Shown here: positions 1 through 7,423 of the stretch, piece after piece
Numbering within the stretch: position 1 is the stretch's first letter
Layout: every line of letters begins with the position of its first letter
DNA from: Catenulispora sp. EB89
Lineage (GTDB): Bacteria; Actinomycetota; Actinomycetes; Streptomycetales; Catenulisporaceae
Direction: 5' to 3'
DNA length: 64,000 nucleotides
Assembly (NCBI RefSeq): GCF_041261445.1
Contig: NZ_JBGCCU010000008.1
Span: forward strand, 310,001-374,000
The notes under the pieces: generated by a model
The model's database searches: none
Seen by the model: only the letters and a program-made list of their open reading frames with translations
Told to the model about the DNA's origin: nothing
Position numbers and translations under genes: made by a program

Positions 1-1
1 G

Positions 2-1183
2 CACCACGCGGCGCTGCGCGCGTTCCGCGAGGTGCGGACCACCTCCGCCGGCCACCACCTGGCCGAGGAGATCACCTCGCTGCAGTTCCTGGACCGCTAC
101 GACCACGCCCAGACGCTGCTCGACGAGGTCCGGGCCGCGCACGGCGACACGGACGGCGCGATCCTGCCGGCGTTGCAGTGCGCGCAGATCTGGCAGGACT
201 TCAACCTCGGCCGGGGCGACGAGGCCGAGGCCGGGGCGCGGGCGCTGCTGGAGATCGGGCAGCAGCTCGGCAACGGCGTCTACGCCCTGGACGCGGCGAT
301 CGTGCAGATCTCCGTGGCGCTGCTGCGCGGCGACGCCGTCACCGCCGCCGCCCTCCTGGACTTCGCCGCCGACCTGCCCGGCGCCGACGCGGCGCTGCGC
401 CGGCCGGGCCTGACCGTGATGCGCGGCTGGCTCGCGGTGGCGCGCGGCGATCTGTCGGGCGCCACCGCCGCGCTGGCGCCGGTGGCGCAGGGGGCGACGC
501 GCTCGTGCGGGTACTGGCCGTTGTGGCCGTGCTGGATGGGGCTGTTCTACGAGGTCGGCACGGCCGCCGACGACCAGGCCTTCGCGCAGACGGTGGTGGA
601 CGTGGCCGAACTGGCCGCCGAGCGCACGCCCGGCGTGGCGAGCTTCGAGGGCCTGGCGCTGAACGTCCGCGCCCGCAGCAAGGGCGACCGGGAACTGCTG
701 CGTCAGTCCGCTGACATCCTCGCGCGCAGCCCGCGCCCGCTGCTGCGCGGCTTCGGCGCGGACTGCCTGGGCCGCGCGCTCCTCGCCGACGGCGACCGCG
801 GCGCCGGCCTGGCGCTGCTCGACAGCGCCTGGGATCACTACCACTCTGCCGACGCCCGCGTGTACCGGGACAACGTCCACAAGGTGATGCGCGAGGCCGG
901 GGTCCGGCGCGCCAAGTGGTCCACCGCCACCCCCCGCCCCGACACCGGCACGGACGCCCTGACCGAGGCCGAGCGCCGCGTGGCCCTGCTGGTCGCCGCC
1001 GGGCACTCCAACCGCTCCGCGGCCACCGAGCTCGGGGTGTCGGTGAACACCGTCGGGACGCACCTGCGCTCGGCGTTCGCCAAGCTCGGCGTGCAGTCGC
1101 GGGTGCAGCTGGCGAACGTGCTGCATCGGGAACCCGGCGCCCTCACCTATACAGGTGACGCGAAGTCGCGTGCCGGAATGTGA
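2..1183 (+). CDS. LuxR-family transcriptional regulator, C-terminal part (cut by left window edge)
   Basis: The frame is open from the first bases, so the start lies upstream of the window; the GTG at 32 is unlikely to be the true start. Residues before the end form alpha-helical, TPR-like repeats rich in Ala/Leu. The last ~70 residues are a LuxR/GerE helix-turn-helix (LTEAERRVALLVAAGHSN, then TELGVSVNTVGTHLRS). This architecture is typical of large LuxR regulators with an N-terminal AAA ATPase domain, which would be outside the window. Target genes are unknown. The next gene starts 10 nt after the stop. Confidence 0.85.
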   Translation, partial: HHAALRAFREVRTTSAGHHLAEEITSLQFLDRYDHAQTLLDEVRAAHGDTDGAILPALQCAQIWQDFNLGRGDEAEAGARALLEIGQQLGNGVYALDAAIVQISVALLRGDAVTAAALLDFAADLPGADAALRRPGLTVMRGWLAVARGDLSGATAALAPVAQGATRSCGYWPLWPCWMGLFYEVGTAADDQAFAQTVVDVAELAAERTPGVASFEGLALNVRARSKGDRELLRQSADILARSPRPLLRGFGADCLGRALLADGDRGAGLALLDSAWDHYHSADARVYRDNVHKVMREAGVRRAKWSTATPRPDTGTDALTEAERRVALLVAAGHSNRSAATELGVSVNTVGTHLRSAFAKLGVQSRVQLANVLHREPGALTYTGDAKSRAGM

Positions 1184-1193
1184 AGCTTGTGCC

Positions 1194-1793
1194 ATGAGCG
1201 AGGACGTGATCACCGGCCCCGACGGCGTGACGCGATGCGCCTGGGCCGGCGGCGGTGACGGTGACGGCAACGGAGATACCGCGATGAGCGCCTACCACGA
1301 CGCGGTCTGGGGCACGCCGACCGTGGCTCCGACCGCGCTGTTCGAGGCGCTGACGCTCGGCGTGTTCGAAGTGGGCATGAGCTGGAAGGTGGTGTTCGGC
1401 AAGCGCGAGGGCCTGCGGCGCGCGTTCCGGGACTTCGACGCCGCCGCCGTCGCGAAGATGACCGGCCGCGACGTGGACCGGCTGGTCGGCGACGCCTCGA
1501 TCATCCGCAGCCGGGCCAAGATCCAGGCCACGCTCGACAACGCCCGCGCGATGGTCTCGGCCTCACCGACGCTGGGCGAGTTGGTGCAGACCTACGCCAG
1601 GCAGCGCCGCCGTGCGCCGCGGATGCTGGCCGATGTGCCGACGTCGACGCCGGACTCCGAAGCGTTCGCGCTGGTGCTGAAGGGGCAGGGCTACCGGTTC
1701 GTCGGGCCGACCAGCGTCTATGCGTTCATGCAGAACGTCGGGGCGGTCAACGACCACGTGAAGGGCTGCTTCCGGGCCGCCGGTGCCGGGTGA
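1194..1793 (+). CDS. DNA-3-methyladenine glycosylase I (Tag family)
   Basis: Base-excision repair enzyme of the helix-hairpin-helix superfamily that would remove N3-methyladenine from alkylated DNA. Family signatures are CAW near the N-terminus, YHDAVWG, GMSWKVVFGKRE, IIRSRAKI and GYRFVGPTSVYAFMQ, with the zinc ligands His and Cys of NDHVKGC. The start at 1194 is chosen because homology begins there; an in-frame GTG at 1155 would overlap the LuxR gene. Odd point: the adenine-contacting Glu of E. coli Tag (LEGQQAGLSW) aligns with Gly (LGVFEVGMSW). An acidic low-complexity insert (GGGDGDGNGD) follows CAW. About 199 aa, normal for the family. Confidence 0.85.
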   Translation: MSEDVITGPDGVTRCAWAGGGDGDGNGDTAMSAYHDAVWGTPTVAPTALFEALTLGVFEVGMSWKVVFGKREGLRRAFRDFDAAAVAKMTGRDVDRLVGDASIIRSRAKIQATLDNARAMVSASPTLGELVQTYARQRRRAPRMLADVPTSTPDSEAFALVLKGQGYRFVGPTSVYAFMQNVGAVNDHVKGCFRAAGAG

Positions 1794-1812
1794 GTCGAGG
1801 CTCGACTCGGCC

Positions 1813-3576
1813 TCACAGCTCCGCCCGATCGGCCTGCCGCTGCTCGAACACCATCCGCACCGCCGCCGAGCCCTCGCCGACGGCCGCGGCGACCCGCTTC
1901 ACCGACGCGCCGCGGACGTCGCCGATGGCGAAGACGCCCGGGCGGCTGGTCTCGTAGGGGAACGGGGCGCGGGCCTCGGGCGGCAGGTGCTCGAGGTCGC
2001 GGCCGGTGAGCAGGAAGCCGGAGCGGTCGCGGGCGAGTTGGCCGTCCAGCCAGTCGGTGCAGGGTGCGGCGCCGATGAACACGAACACCGCGCACACCGG
2101 CAGCCAGCGCTGTTCCCCGGTGTCGCGTTCCTCGGTGTCGCGTTCCCCGGCGCCGTGCTCTCCGCTGCCGTGCGCCCCGTTGCCGTGCTCCCCAGCGTCG
2201 CGCTCGGCGATCCGCAGCTGCGAGATCGCGCCCTCGCCGGCGGCCTCGACCGCCTCGGTCCGCAGGTGGACGGTGATCCGCGGCTCGGAGGTGACCGCGT
2301 CGATCAGGTAGCGGGACATCGAGTGCTCCAGGTCGTCCCCGCGCACCAGCAGGTGGACCTCGCGGGCGGTGCGCGCCAGGAACATCGCGGCCTGCCCGGC
2401 CGAGTTCGCCCCGCCGATGACGGCCACCGGCTGGTCCTCGCAGAAGCGCGCCTCGGCGAACGTCGCCGCGTAGTAGACGCCTGAGCCCTCCCACTGCTCG
2501 CCGTCGGCCAGCGGCAGCTCCCGGTAGTCGGCGCCGGTGGCGATGATGACGTTCGCCGCGGCGATCGCCGAGCCGTCGTCGCAGGTCACCTCGTGGACGT
2601 CTGGGTGGCTGGTCAGGCTGGTGGCCCGCACGTTGTTCCGCAGCACCGCCCCGAACTTGCCGGCCTGCAGGACCGCGCGCGTGGTGAGCTCCGCGCCGGA
2701 GAGCCCGGCGGGGAACCCGAGGTAGTTCTCGATCCGGGAGGACGTCCCGGCCTGGCCCCCGAACGCGCCGGCGTCGATGAGGATGGTGTCCAGACCCTCG
2801 GAGGCGCCGTAGACCGCGGCGGCCAGGCCCGCCGGGCCGCCGCCGATCACCAGCAGGTCGCAGACGCTGTGTTGGGGCGTGTCCGGCGGGGTGCCCAGGC
2901 CCAGCGCGCCGGCCAGCTCGGCGCGCGTCGGGTTGCGCATCATCGGACGCCCCGGGACCAGCACGATCGGCAGGTCCCCGACCGGCACCTCCATCTGCGC
3001 CAGCACCGCCTCGGCCTCGCGGTGGACCTCCAGGTCGATCCAGTTCACCGCAGTCCGGCTGCGGGCGAAGAACTTCGTGAGCAGTCGGGTGCGCGCGTCG
3101 TAGCGGGACCCGACCAGCGTGACGCCGACGCCCCGGCGCACCAGCGCGGCCCGCCGCAGCAGGAAGGCGTGCAGGAGGACGTCGCTGAGCTCGACGTCGT
3201 TCGCCATCAGGGCCTGGACCTGCGGCAGCGGGATTCGCAGCACACTGCCGTCGGCGACCATGACCGCGGTGAAGCGGGCCGGCTCGCTCAGCAGCATCCC
3301 GATCTCGCCGAGGAATTCGCCGGGCCCGTAGGCCGCCAGCACCACCTCGCCGGCGCCGAGCTTGCGATCGACGACCTGCGCGACTCCGTCGAGCAGCACG
3401 AACAAGTCGTAGGACGGAGCGCCGGCGGCGAACAGCACGGTGCCGGCCCGAACCTCCTGCACCGATCCCAGAGCCCTGACACGGTCGAGCTGGCCGCGGC
3501 TCAGCGGGGCGGCCGGGAGGCTGCCGGGAACGTGCGGGTGCGGTCCGGGTCCGGGTACGAGTCCGGGGTCCACCAC
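1813..3576 (-). CDS. cNMP-binding / glutaredoxin-like / FAD oxidoreductase fusion (thioredoxin-reductase-like)
   Basis: Predicted 587-aa cytoplasmic protein. Residues ~30-145 form a cyclic-nucleotide-binding (CRP-like) beta-roll with GEFLGEIGML. Residues ~152-228 resemble a glutaredoxin/thioredoxin fold (TRLLTKFF, WIDLE, MMRNPTRAEL). From ~238 there is a thioredoxin-reductase-type flavoprotein with the FAD motif VIGGGPAG, NAD(P) motif VIGGANSAG and C-terminal FAIGDVRG. The CxxC redox pair of true TrxR is absent; its place reads GVYYAATFAEARF. The start is GTG 3576, seven bases after AGGAGG (3584-3589); longer frames run into a repeat and the opposite gene. A 15-bp in-frame repeat inserts a GEHGN/GERDT-type pentapeptide run in the NAD(P) region. 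Substrate unknown. Confidence 0.82.
   Translation of the reverse strand: MVDPGLVPGPGPHPHVPGSLPAAPLSRGQLDRVRALGSVQEVRAGTVLFAAGAPSYDLFVLLDGVAQVVDRKLGAGEVVLAAYGPGEFLGEIGMLLSEPARFTAVMVADGSVLRIPLPQVQALMANDVELSDVLLHAFLLRRAALVRRGVGVTLVGSRYDARTRLLTKFFARSRTAVNWIDLEVHREAEAVLAQMEVPVGDLPIVLVPGRPMMRNPTRAELAGALGLGTPPDTPQHSVCDLLVIGGGPAGLAAAVYGASEGLDTILIDAGAFGGQAGTSSRIENYLGFPAGLSGAELTTRAVLQAGKFGAVLRNNVRATSLTSHPDVHEVTCDDGSAIAAANVIIATGADYRELPLADGEQWEGSGVYYAATFAEARFCEDQPVAVIGGANSAGQAAMFLARTAREVHLLVRGDDLEHSMSRYLIDAVTSEPRITVHLRTEAVEAAGEGAISQLRIAERDAGEHGNGAHGSGEHGAGERDTEERDTGEQRWLPVCAVFVFIGAAPCTDWLDGQLARDRSGFLLTGRDLEHLPPEARAPFPYETSRPGVFAIGDVRGASVKRVAAAVGEGSAAVRMVFEQRQADRAEL
2118..2207 (-). repeat. Six 15-bp tandem units inside the flavoprotein gene
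   Basis: Six consecutive 15-bp units (first at 2118-2132, second at 2133-2147 nearly identical, later ones diverged). Read on the minus strand they encode degenerate pentapeptides of the type GEHGA, GERDT, EERDT. The period is a multiple of three, so copy number can change without breaking the frame. Confidence 0.85.
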
Positions 3577-3583
3577 GGTGCGT

Positions 3584-3589
3584 CCTCCT
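3584..3589 (-). promoter_or_regulatory. Shine-Dalgarno site deciding the start of the cNMP/FAD oxidoreductase
   Basis: Minus-strand AGGAGG lies 7 nt before GTG-GTG at 3576-3571. It supports a start 114 codons downstream of the longest possible frame. Confidence 0.75.
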
Positions 3590-3624
3590 GGTCTCGGCGC
3601 GCGCCGATCGCGATGCGGCCCTGC

Positions 3625-3678
3625 GCTGCTCGGCACCGCATGGCTGCTCGGCACCGCATGGCTGCGCGGCACCGCATG
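3625..3678. repeat. Three tandem 18-bp repeats
   Basis: Unit GCTGCTCGGCACCGCATG at 3625-3642 and 3643-3660, and with one change (GCTGCGCGG) at 3661-3678. It lies in the short divergent region between the oxidoreductase (minus) and the esterase (plus), upstream of the SD of the former. Confidence 0.9.
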
Positions 3679-3817
3679 GCTGCGCGTCTGCGCCTGGTGC
3701 AGCACGATACCCGGCCGACCTCCGGCCGCCCTCACCTGAACACGTGAGGGCATGACCCCGCGCGCCGGGTGATGCTGAGAGGACATCCAGCCGCCCCACC
3801 CAAGGAGCATGTGGATC

Positions 3818-4531
3818 ATGAACGGTTCGAGCACCCCCACGGTCGTCCTCGTGCACGGCGCGTTCGCCGACGCGTCCGGGTTCGGCGGCGTGCTCCGTGA
3901 GCTGCACTCCTCCGGCATCGAGGCCGTCGCCCCGCCGAACCCGCTGCGCGGCCTGGCCTTCGACGCCGCCGCGGTGGCCGACGCGGTGCGCGCCGTCGAC
4001 GGGCCCGTCGTCCTGGTCGGCCATTCCTACGGCGGCGCGGTCATCGGCCAGGCCTCGGCGGACCTGGACAAGGTCACCGCCCTGGTGTTCCTGGCCGCGT
4101 TCGGCCTCGACGCCGGCGAGAGCTGCGCCAGCGTGCAGGGCCCCTTCCCGCCCTCGCTGCTGGCCAAGACCTCCACCCCGACGCCGTACGACGCCCCCGG
4201 CGCCCCGAACGGCCCGGACCTGTACATCACCAGCCAGTTCCGCGAAACGTTCTGCGCCGACGTCCCGGTCGACGTCGCGGCGGTCATGCAGGCCACGCAG
4301 CGCCCGCTGTCCCTGGCCGCGCTCACCGAGAACGCCACCGCCGCCGGCTGGAAGACCAAGCCGAGCTGGTACCTGGTATCCCGGCACGACAACGCGATCC
4401 CGCCGGACGCCGAGCGCTTCATGGCCCAGCGCATGAAGGCCACGACCGAGGAGATCGACGGCTCGCACACCGCGTTCATCGCCCAGCCGGTGGCCACCGC
4501 CGTGTTCATCCGGAAGGCGCTGGACGGCTGA
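3818..4531 (+). CDS. Alpha/beta-hydrolase (EstC-like esterase)
   Basis: Single-domain alpha/beta hydrolase, ~237 aa, no signal peptide. It opens with the strand/oxyanion motif TVVLVHGAFADAS, the nucleophile elbow is GHSYGG, and the late acid and His appear as SRHDNAIPP and GSHTAFIAQP, so the triad is intact. The family holds esterases and related small-molecule hydrolases; the substrate cannot be inferred. AAGGAG at 3802-3807 is 10 nt from ATG 3818 but only 1 nt from ATG 3809, so the later start is preferred. It is divergent from the oxidoreductase gene. Confidence 0.85.
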   Translation: MNGSSTPTVVLVHGAFADASGFGGVLRELHSSGIEAVAPPNPLRGLAFDAAAVADAVRAVDGPVVLVGHSYGGAVIGQASADLDKVTALVFLAAFGLDAGESCASVQGPFPPSLLAKTSTPTPYDAPGAPNGPDLYITSQFRETFCADVPVDVAAVMQATQRPLSLAALTENATAAGWKTKPSWYLVSRHDNAIPPDAERFMAQRMKATTEEIDGSHTAFIAQPVATAVFIRKALDG

Positions 4532-4708
4532 GGGCGGCCGGTCTGTCTTGGGCCGGTCCGTGGTGGGGCCGGTCCGTGGTGCGGGCCGCCACCCGAACGG
4601 CCCAACCACCCGCCGCACCGGTCACCCCGCGCGCCCCGCATGCCGAATGATCGACTCGGCGGACCGGAACCCCGCCCGAGCTGTCACAGAGTCGGCGAGG
4701 AGAGCGTG

Positions 4709-4960
4709 ATGAACAAGGACTCCGGCGCACCGGGATTCGACACCGACATCCGTCCCCTGTTCCGCCAGATCGACATCGAACACATGGCCCCGTTCGGCGT
4801 CCACCTCGATCAGTACTCGTACATGTCGGACCCGGCCCATGCCGAGCGCGTCTACGGCTCCATCGCCGCCAAGAAGATGCCGCCGGAGACCGACGCCACG
4901 TGGCCGGACGAGCACGTGCAACTGCTGCGGGCGTGGATCGACGCGGGATTGCAGCCCTGA
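4709..4960 (+). CDS. Small conserved protein resembling a cytochrome-c-like C-terminal fold without haem motif
   Basis: An 83-aa soluble protein. GAGGAG at 4697-4702 sits 6 nt before the ATG. The sequence has DIRPLFRQIDIEHM, then LDQYSYMSD, KKMPPE and a C-terminal WPDEHVQLLRAWIDAG. The last part recalls the end of c-type cytochrome domains (methionine-proline followed by an amphipathic helix), but there is no CxxCH, so it cannot bind haem covalently. I recognise it only as a recurring actinobacterial small protein without known function. It stands alone between the esterase and mraY. Confidence 0.7.
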   Translation: MNKDSGAPGFDTDIRPLFRQIDIEHMAPFGVHLDQYSYMSDPAHAERVYGSIAAKKMPPETDATWPDEHVQLLRAWIDAGLQP

Positions 4961-5204
4961 GGCCGGTTCTCGGCCGGCATCCATCAGCGGAGTTGAGCTT
5001 GTCGACGTAGTGACCGTTCGCCGTAGGGCCTGCCCAGCTTGAGTGTCCTGACCTGGACGCGTGCACGACGGCGCGGATGATCAGGTCCGTAGCAGGGCAC
5101 GCAATGTGGCGGCCGAAGCTGCCACCTCGGGTGACAAATGGTCTGCCCATCCAGACCATTGGGCCGATGAGCGCGCGACAGCCCGGGCCGACGCACGGAG
5201 CCCG

Positions 5205-6341
5205 ATGACGAGCTCGCACTCCGTCCTGTCCGCCGCGATCACGTCCGGGCCGCAGGGCCAGCTCCAGATGCGCAGCGTTCTCTACGCTGCCGGCTTCGCC
5301 CTGGCGTTGTCGCTGTTCGGCACGCCGGTGGCCATCAAGGTACTGACCCGGCTCGGGATCGGGCAGCAGGTCCGCACCGACGGAGTGCAGGCGCACCTGG
5401 CCAAGCGCGGACGGCCGACGATGGGCGGGCTCGTCATCGTGCTGGCGACGCTGCTCGCCTACGGCTTCACACACGCGGTCGCCTGGCGCTCGCCGACCGC
5501 CTCGGGCCTGCTGGTGCTGGCGCTGATGACCGGGATGGCGGTCGTCGGCGGCGTGGACGATCTGCTGAAGGTGTTCCGCGGCCGGTCCCTGGGGCTGCGC
5601 GCGCGGGCCAAGCTGGTCGGGCAGTGGATCGGCGCGGTCGTGTTCGCGGTGCTGGCGCTGCACTTCCCCGACGCGCACGGCTACCGTCCGGCCTCGGCGC
5701 ACATCTCGATCGTCCGCGACACCGCGCTGACCATCGGGCCGGTGCTGTTCGTGCTCTGGGTCGGTGTGCTGATCGCCGGGGCGTCCAACGGCGTGAACCT
5801 TGCCGACGGTGCCGACGGGCTGTGCGCCGGGGCGTGCACGATCGTGTTCGCCGCGTACGTGTTCATCGGGGTCTGGCAGCACGGCGAGGCGTGCGGGAAC
5901 CGGTGGCCGGCCGGCGCCCCGGCTGGCTGCTACCCGGTGCGCGACCCGCTGGACCTGGCCGTGATCGCCGCGGCGATCGCCGGGGCCTGCTTCGGGTTCC
6001 TGTGGTGGAACACCTTCCCGACGAAGATCTTCATGGGGGACGTCGGTTCGCTGGCCCTCGGCGGGGCGCTCGCCGGGTTGGCGATCTGCACGCGCACCGA
6101 GCTGCTGCTGGTGCTGCTCGGCGGGCTGTTCGTGATGGAGACGGTGTCGGTGATGCTGCAGGTGGGGTACTTCAAGCGCACCGGCGGCAAGCGGCTGTTC
6201 AAGATGTCCCCGATCCACCACCACTTCGAGCTGCTGGGCTGGTCGGAGTCGCAGGTGGTGGTGCGGTTCTGGATCCTGTGCGGGGTGTTCGTCGTGGCGG
6301 GGATCGCCGTGTTCTACGCCGGATGGACGACGGTGCGCTAG
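5205..6341 (+). CDS. mraY: Orphan MraY: phospho-N-acetylmuramoyl-pentapeptide transferase
   Basis: Integral membrane enzyme that moves phospho-MurNAc-pentapeptide from UDP onto undecaprenyl phosphate to make lipid I. All catalytic signatures are present: RGRPTMGGL, the paired aspartates in GGVDDLLKV, NLADGADGL (usually NLTDGLDGL), the aspartate of KIFMGDVGSL, and SPIHHHFELLGW. About ten hydrophobic segments. Start 5205 has GGAG four bases upstream; ATG 5268 would give 357 aa and matches the usual MraY N-terminus, so it is a real alternative. No murF, murD, ftsW or murG is beside it, so it is outside a dcw cluster. It converges on the beta-lactamase gene with 8 bp between stops. Confidence 0.9.
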   Translation: MTSSHSVLSAAITSGPQGQLQMRSVLYAAGFALALSLFGTPVAIKVLTRLGIGQQVRTDGVQAHLAKRGRPTMGGLVIVLATLLAYGFTHAVAWRSPTASGLLVLALMTGMAVVGGVDDLLKVFRGRSLGLRARAKLVGQWIGAVVFAVLALHFPDAHGYRPASAHISIVRDTALTIGPVLFVLWVGVLIAGASNGVNLADGADGLCAGACTIVFAAYVFIGVWQHGEACGNRWPAGAPAGCYPVRDPLDLAVIAAAIAGACFGFLWWNTFPTKIFMGDVGSLALGGALAGLAICTRTELLLVLLGGLFVMETVSVMLQVGYFKRTGGKRLFKMSPIHHHFELLGWSESQVVVRFWILCGVFVVAGIAVFYAGWTTVR

Positions 6342-6349
6342 GAATCAGC

Positions 6350-7315
6350 TCAGCCGAGCCGCTGCAAGGCGATCTTCGTAGCGTCGGCGATGAGGCCGTC
6401 GGCGGAGTTCGCGTCCTTGCCGTCGCGGTGGGAGAGCACTGCGATCACGATCGGCGCGGCGCCCTGCGGCGGCCATACGACGGCGATGTCGTTGCGTGTG
6501 CCGTAGTCGCCGCTGCCGGTCTTGTCGGCGACCTTCCAGCCGGCGGGTACTCCGGCGCGGATGTACTGGCCGCCGGTGGTGTTCGCGGTGAGCCATGATG
6601 TCAGCATCGTGCGGCGTTGCGGTGTCAGCGCGGCGCCGAGGACGTAGGTGCGCAGGTCCTCGGCCAGCGCGCGTGGGGAGCTCGTGTCGCGTGCGTCGCC
6701 GGGCAGTGCGGTGTTGACCGTTGGCTCGTCGCGGTCGGTGTTGGTCGTCGTGTCGTTCATGCCGCGCAGCGCCGCCTGCATCGTCGCGGGGCCGCTGAGC
6801 TGCTTGAGCATCAGGTTCAGCGCGGTGTTGTCGCTGACCTCGATCGCCGCGGTCATCACCGCGGTGAGGCTCATGCCGTCCTTGACGTGCTGCGACGTGA
6901 CGGGGGAGTAGTCGACCAGGTCGGCGGCGGTGTAGGTGACGGTCTGGTTGAGCTGCGCGTCCGTCTCGCGGCGGAGCAGCTCACCGGCCACCAGGGCCTT
7001 GATCGTTGAACAGAACGCGAACCGCTGGTCGGCCTGGAACGCGACGGAGTGCCCGGATCCGGTGTCCAGGGCGTAGATCCCGAGCTGTGCGTGGTAGCGC
7101 GATTCTAGCTGGGTGAACGCTGCCGGGTCGCCGGTGTTATCGGCTGGGGGTGTAGTAGTCGCTGAATTGGAAGTAGTTGCAGGCGAGGCCGGCGAGGTGG
7201 ACGCCGCAGACGCGCATCCCGTCAGCGACGCGCCGACCAGGCCGAGCGAGGCCGCGACCGCAGCGACCCGCGCGACTCCCGCGGCCCCCGCGACCGTCGG
7301 GATCCTGCGAACCAC
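6350..7315 (-). CDS. Class A beta-lactamase, predicted lipoprotein
   Basis: Serine beta-lactamase that hydrolyses penicillins outside the membrane. Motifs with residue numbers from GTG 7315: nucleophile STIK at ~103, SDN at ~160, the general-base region EPTVN with Glu ~197, and KTGSG at ~265. The N-terminus VVRRIP is followed by a hydrophobic stretch ending in the lipobox LTGC, then a Ser/Thr/Ala-rich linker. Start GTG 7315 has AGGAG six bases upstream; ATG 7339 is in frame but lacks an SD. It is divergent from a LysR regulator, the same arrangement as blaL/blaA in Streptomyces cacaoi, which suggests it is inducible. Confidence 0.93.
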   Translation of the reverse strand: MVRRIPTVAGAAGVARVAAVAASLGLVGASLTGCASAASTSPASPATTSNSATTTPPADNTGDPAAFTQLESRYHAQLGIYALDTGSGHSVAFQADQRFAFCSTIKALVAGELLRRETDAQLNQTVTYTAADLVDYSPVTSQHVKDGMSLTAVMTAAIEVSDNTALNLMLKQLSGPATMQAALRGMNDTTTNTDRDEPTVNTALPGDARDTSSPRALAEDLRTYVLGAALTPQRRTMLTSWLTANTTGGQYIRAGVPAGWKVADKTGSGDYGTRNDIAVVWPPQGAAPIVIAVLSHRDGKDANSADGLIADATKIALQRLG

Positions 7316-7346
7316 GGACTGCTCCTGGAATCTCCTCATGATCAGT

Positions 7347-7375
7347 AGCCTGGCCGCGCCGATCCATCCGGTCAA
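7347..7375 (-). promoter_or_regulatory. Candidate promoter of the beta-lactamase gene
   Basis: Minus-strand -35 TTGACC at 7370-7375 and -10 CAGGCT at 7347-7352 with a 17-bp spacer. This places transcription start near 7340, giving a leader of ~25 nt before GTG 7315. Confidence 0.55.
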
Positions 7376-7395
7376 AGACCCTCCCGGGCGATTCC

Positions 7396-7410
7396 ATGCA
7401 GATTCGGCAT
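7396..7410. promoter_or_regulatory. LysR-type box between beta-lactamase and its regulator
   Basis: ATGC-N7-GCAT (ATGC at 7396-7399, GCAT at 7407-7410) contains the T-N11-A core of LysR binding sites. It lies ~20 bp upstream of the beta-lactamase -35 and overlaps TACGAT (7410-7415), a possible -10 for the regulator eight bases before its GTG. The position suits activation of bla and autorepression. Confidence 0.5.
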
Positions 7411-7423
7411 ACGATCTGACCCC

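Noticed and set aside
1718-4618. 966-residue open frame on the minus strand
   Set aside because: Arg/Gly/Pro-rich shadow of the oxidoreductase and esterase genes, with no family motif; typical of high-GC antisense frames.
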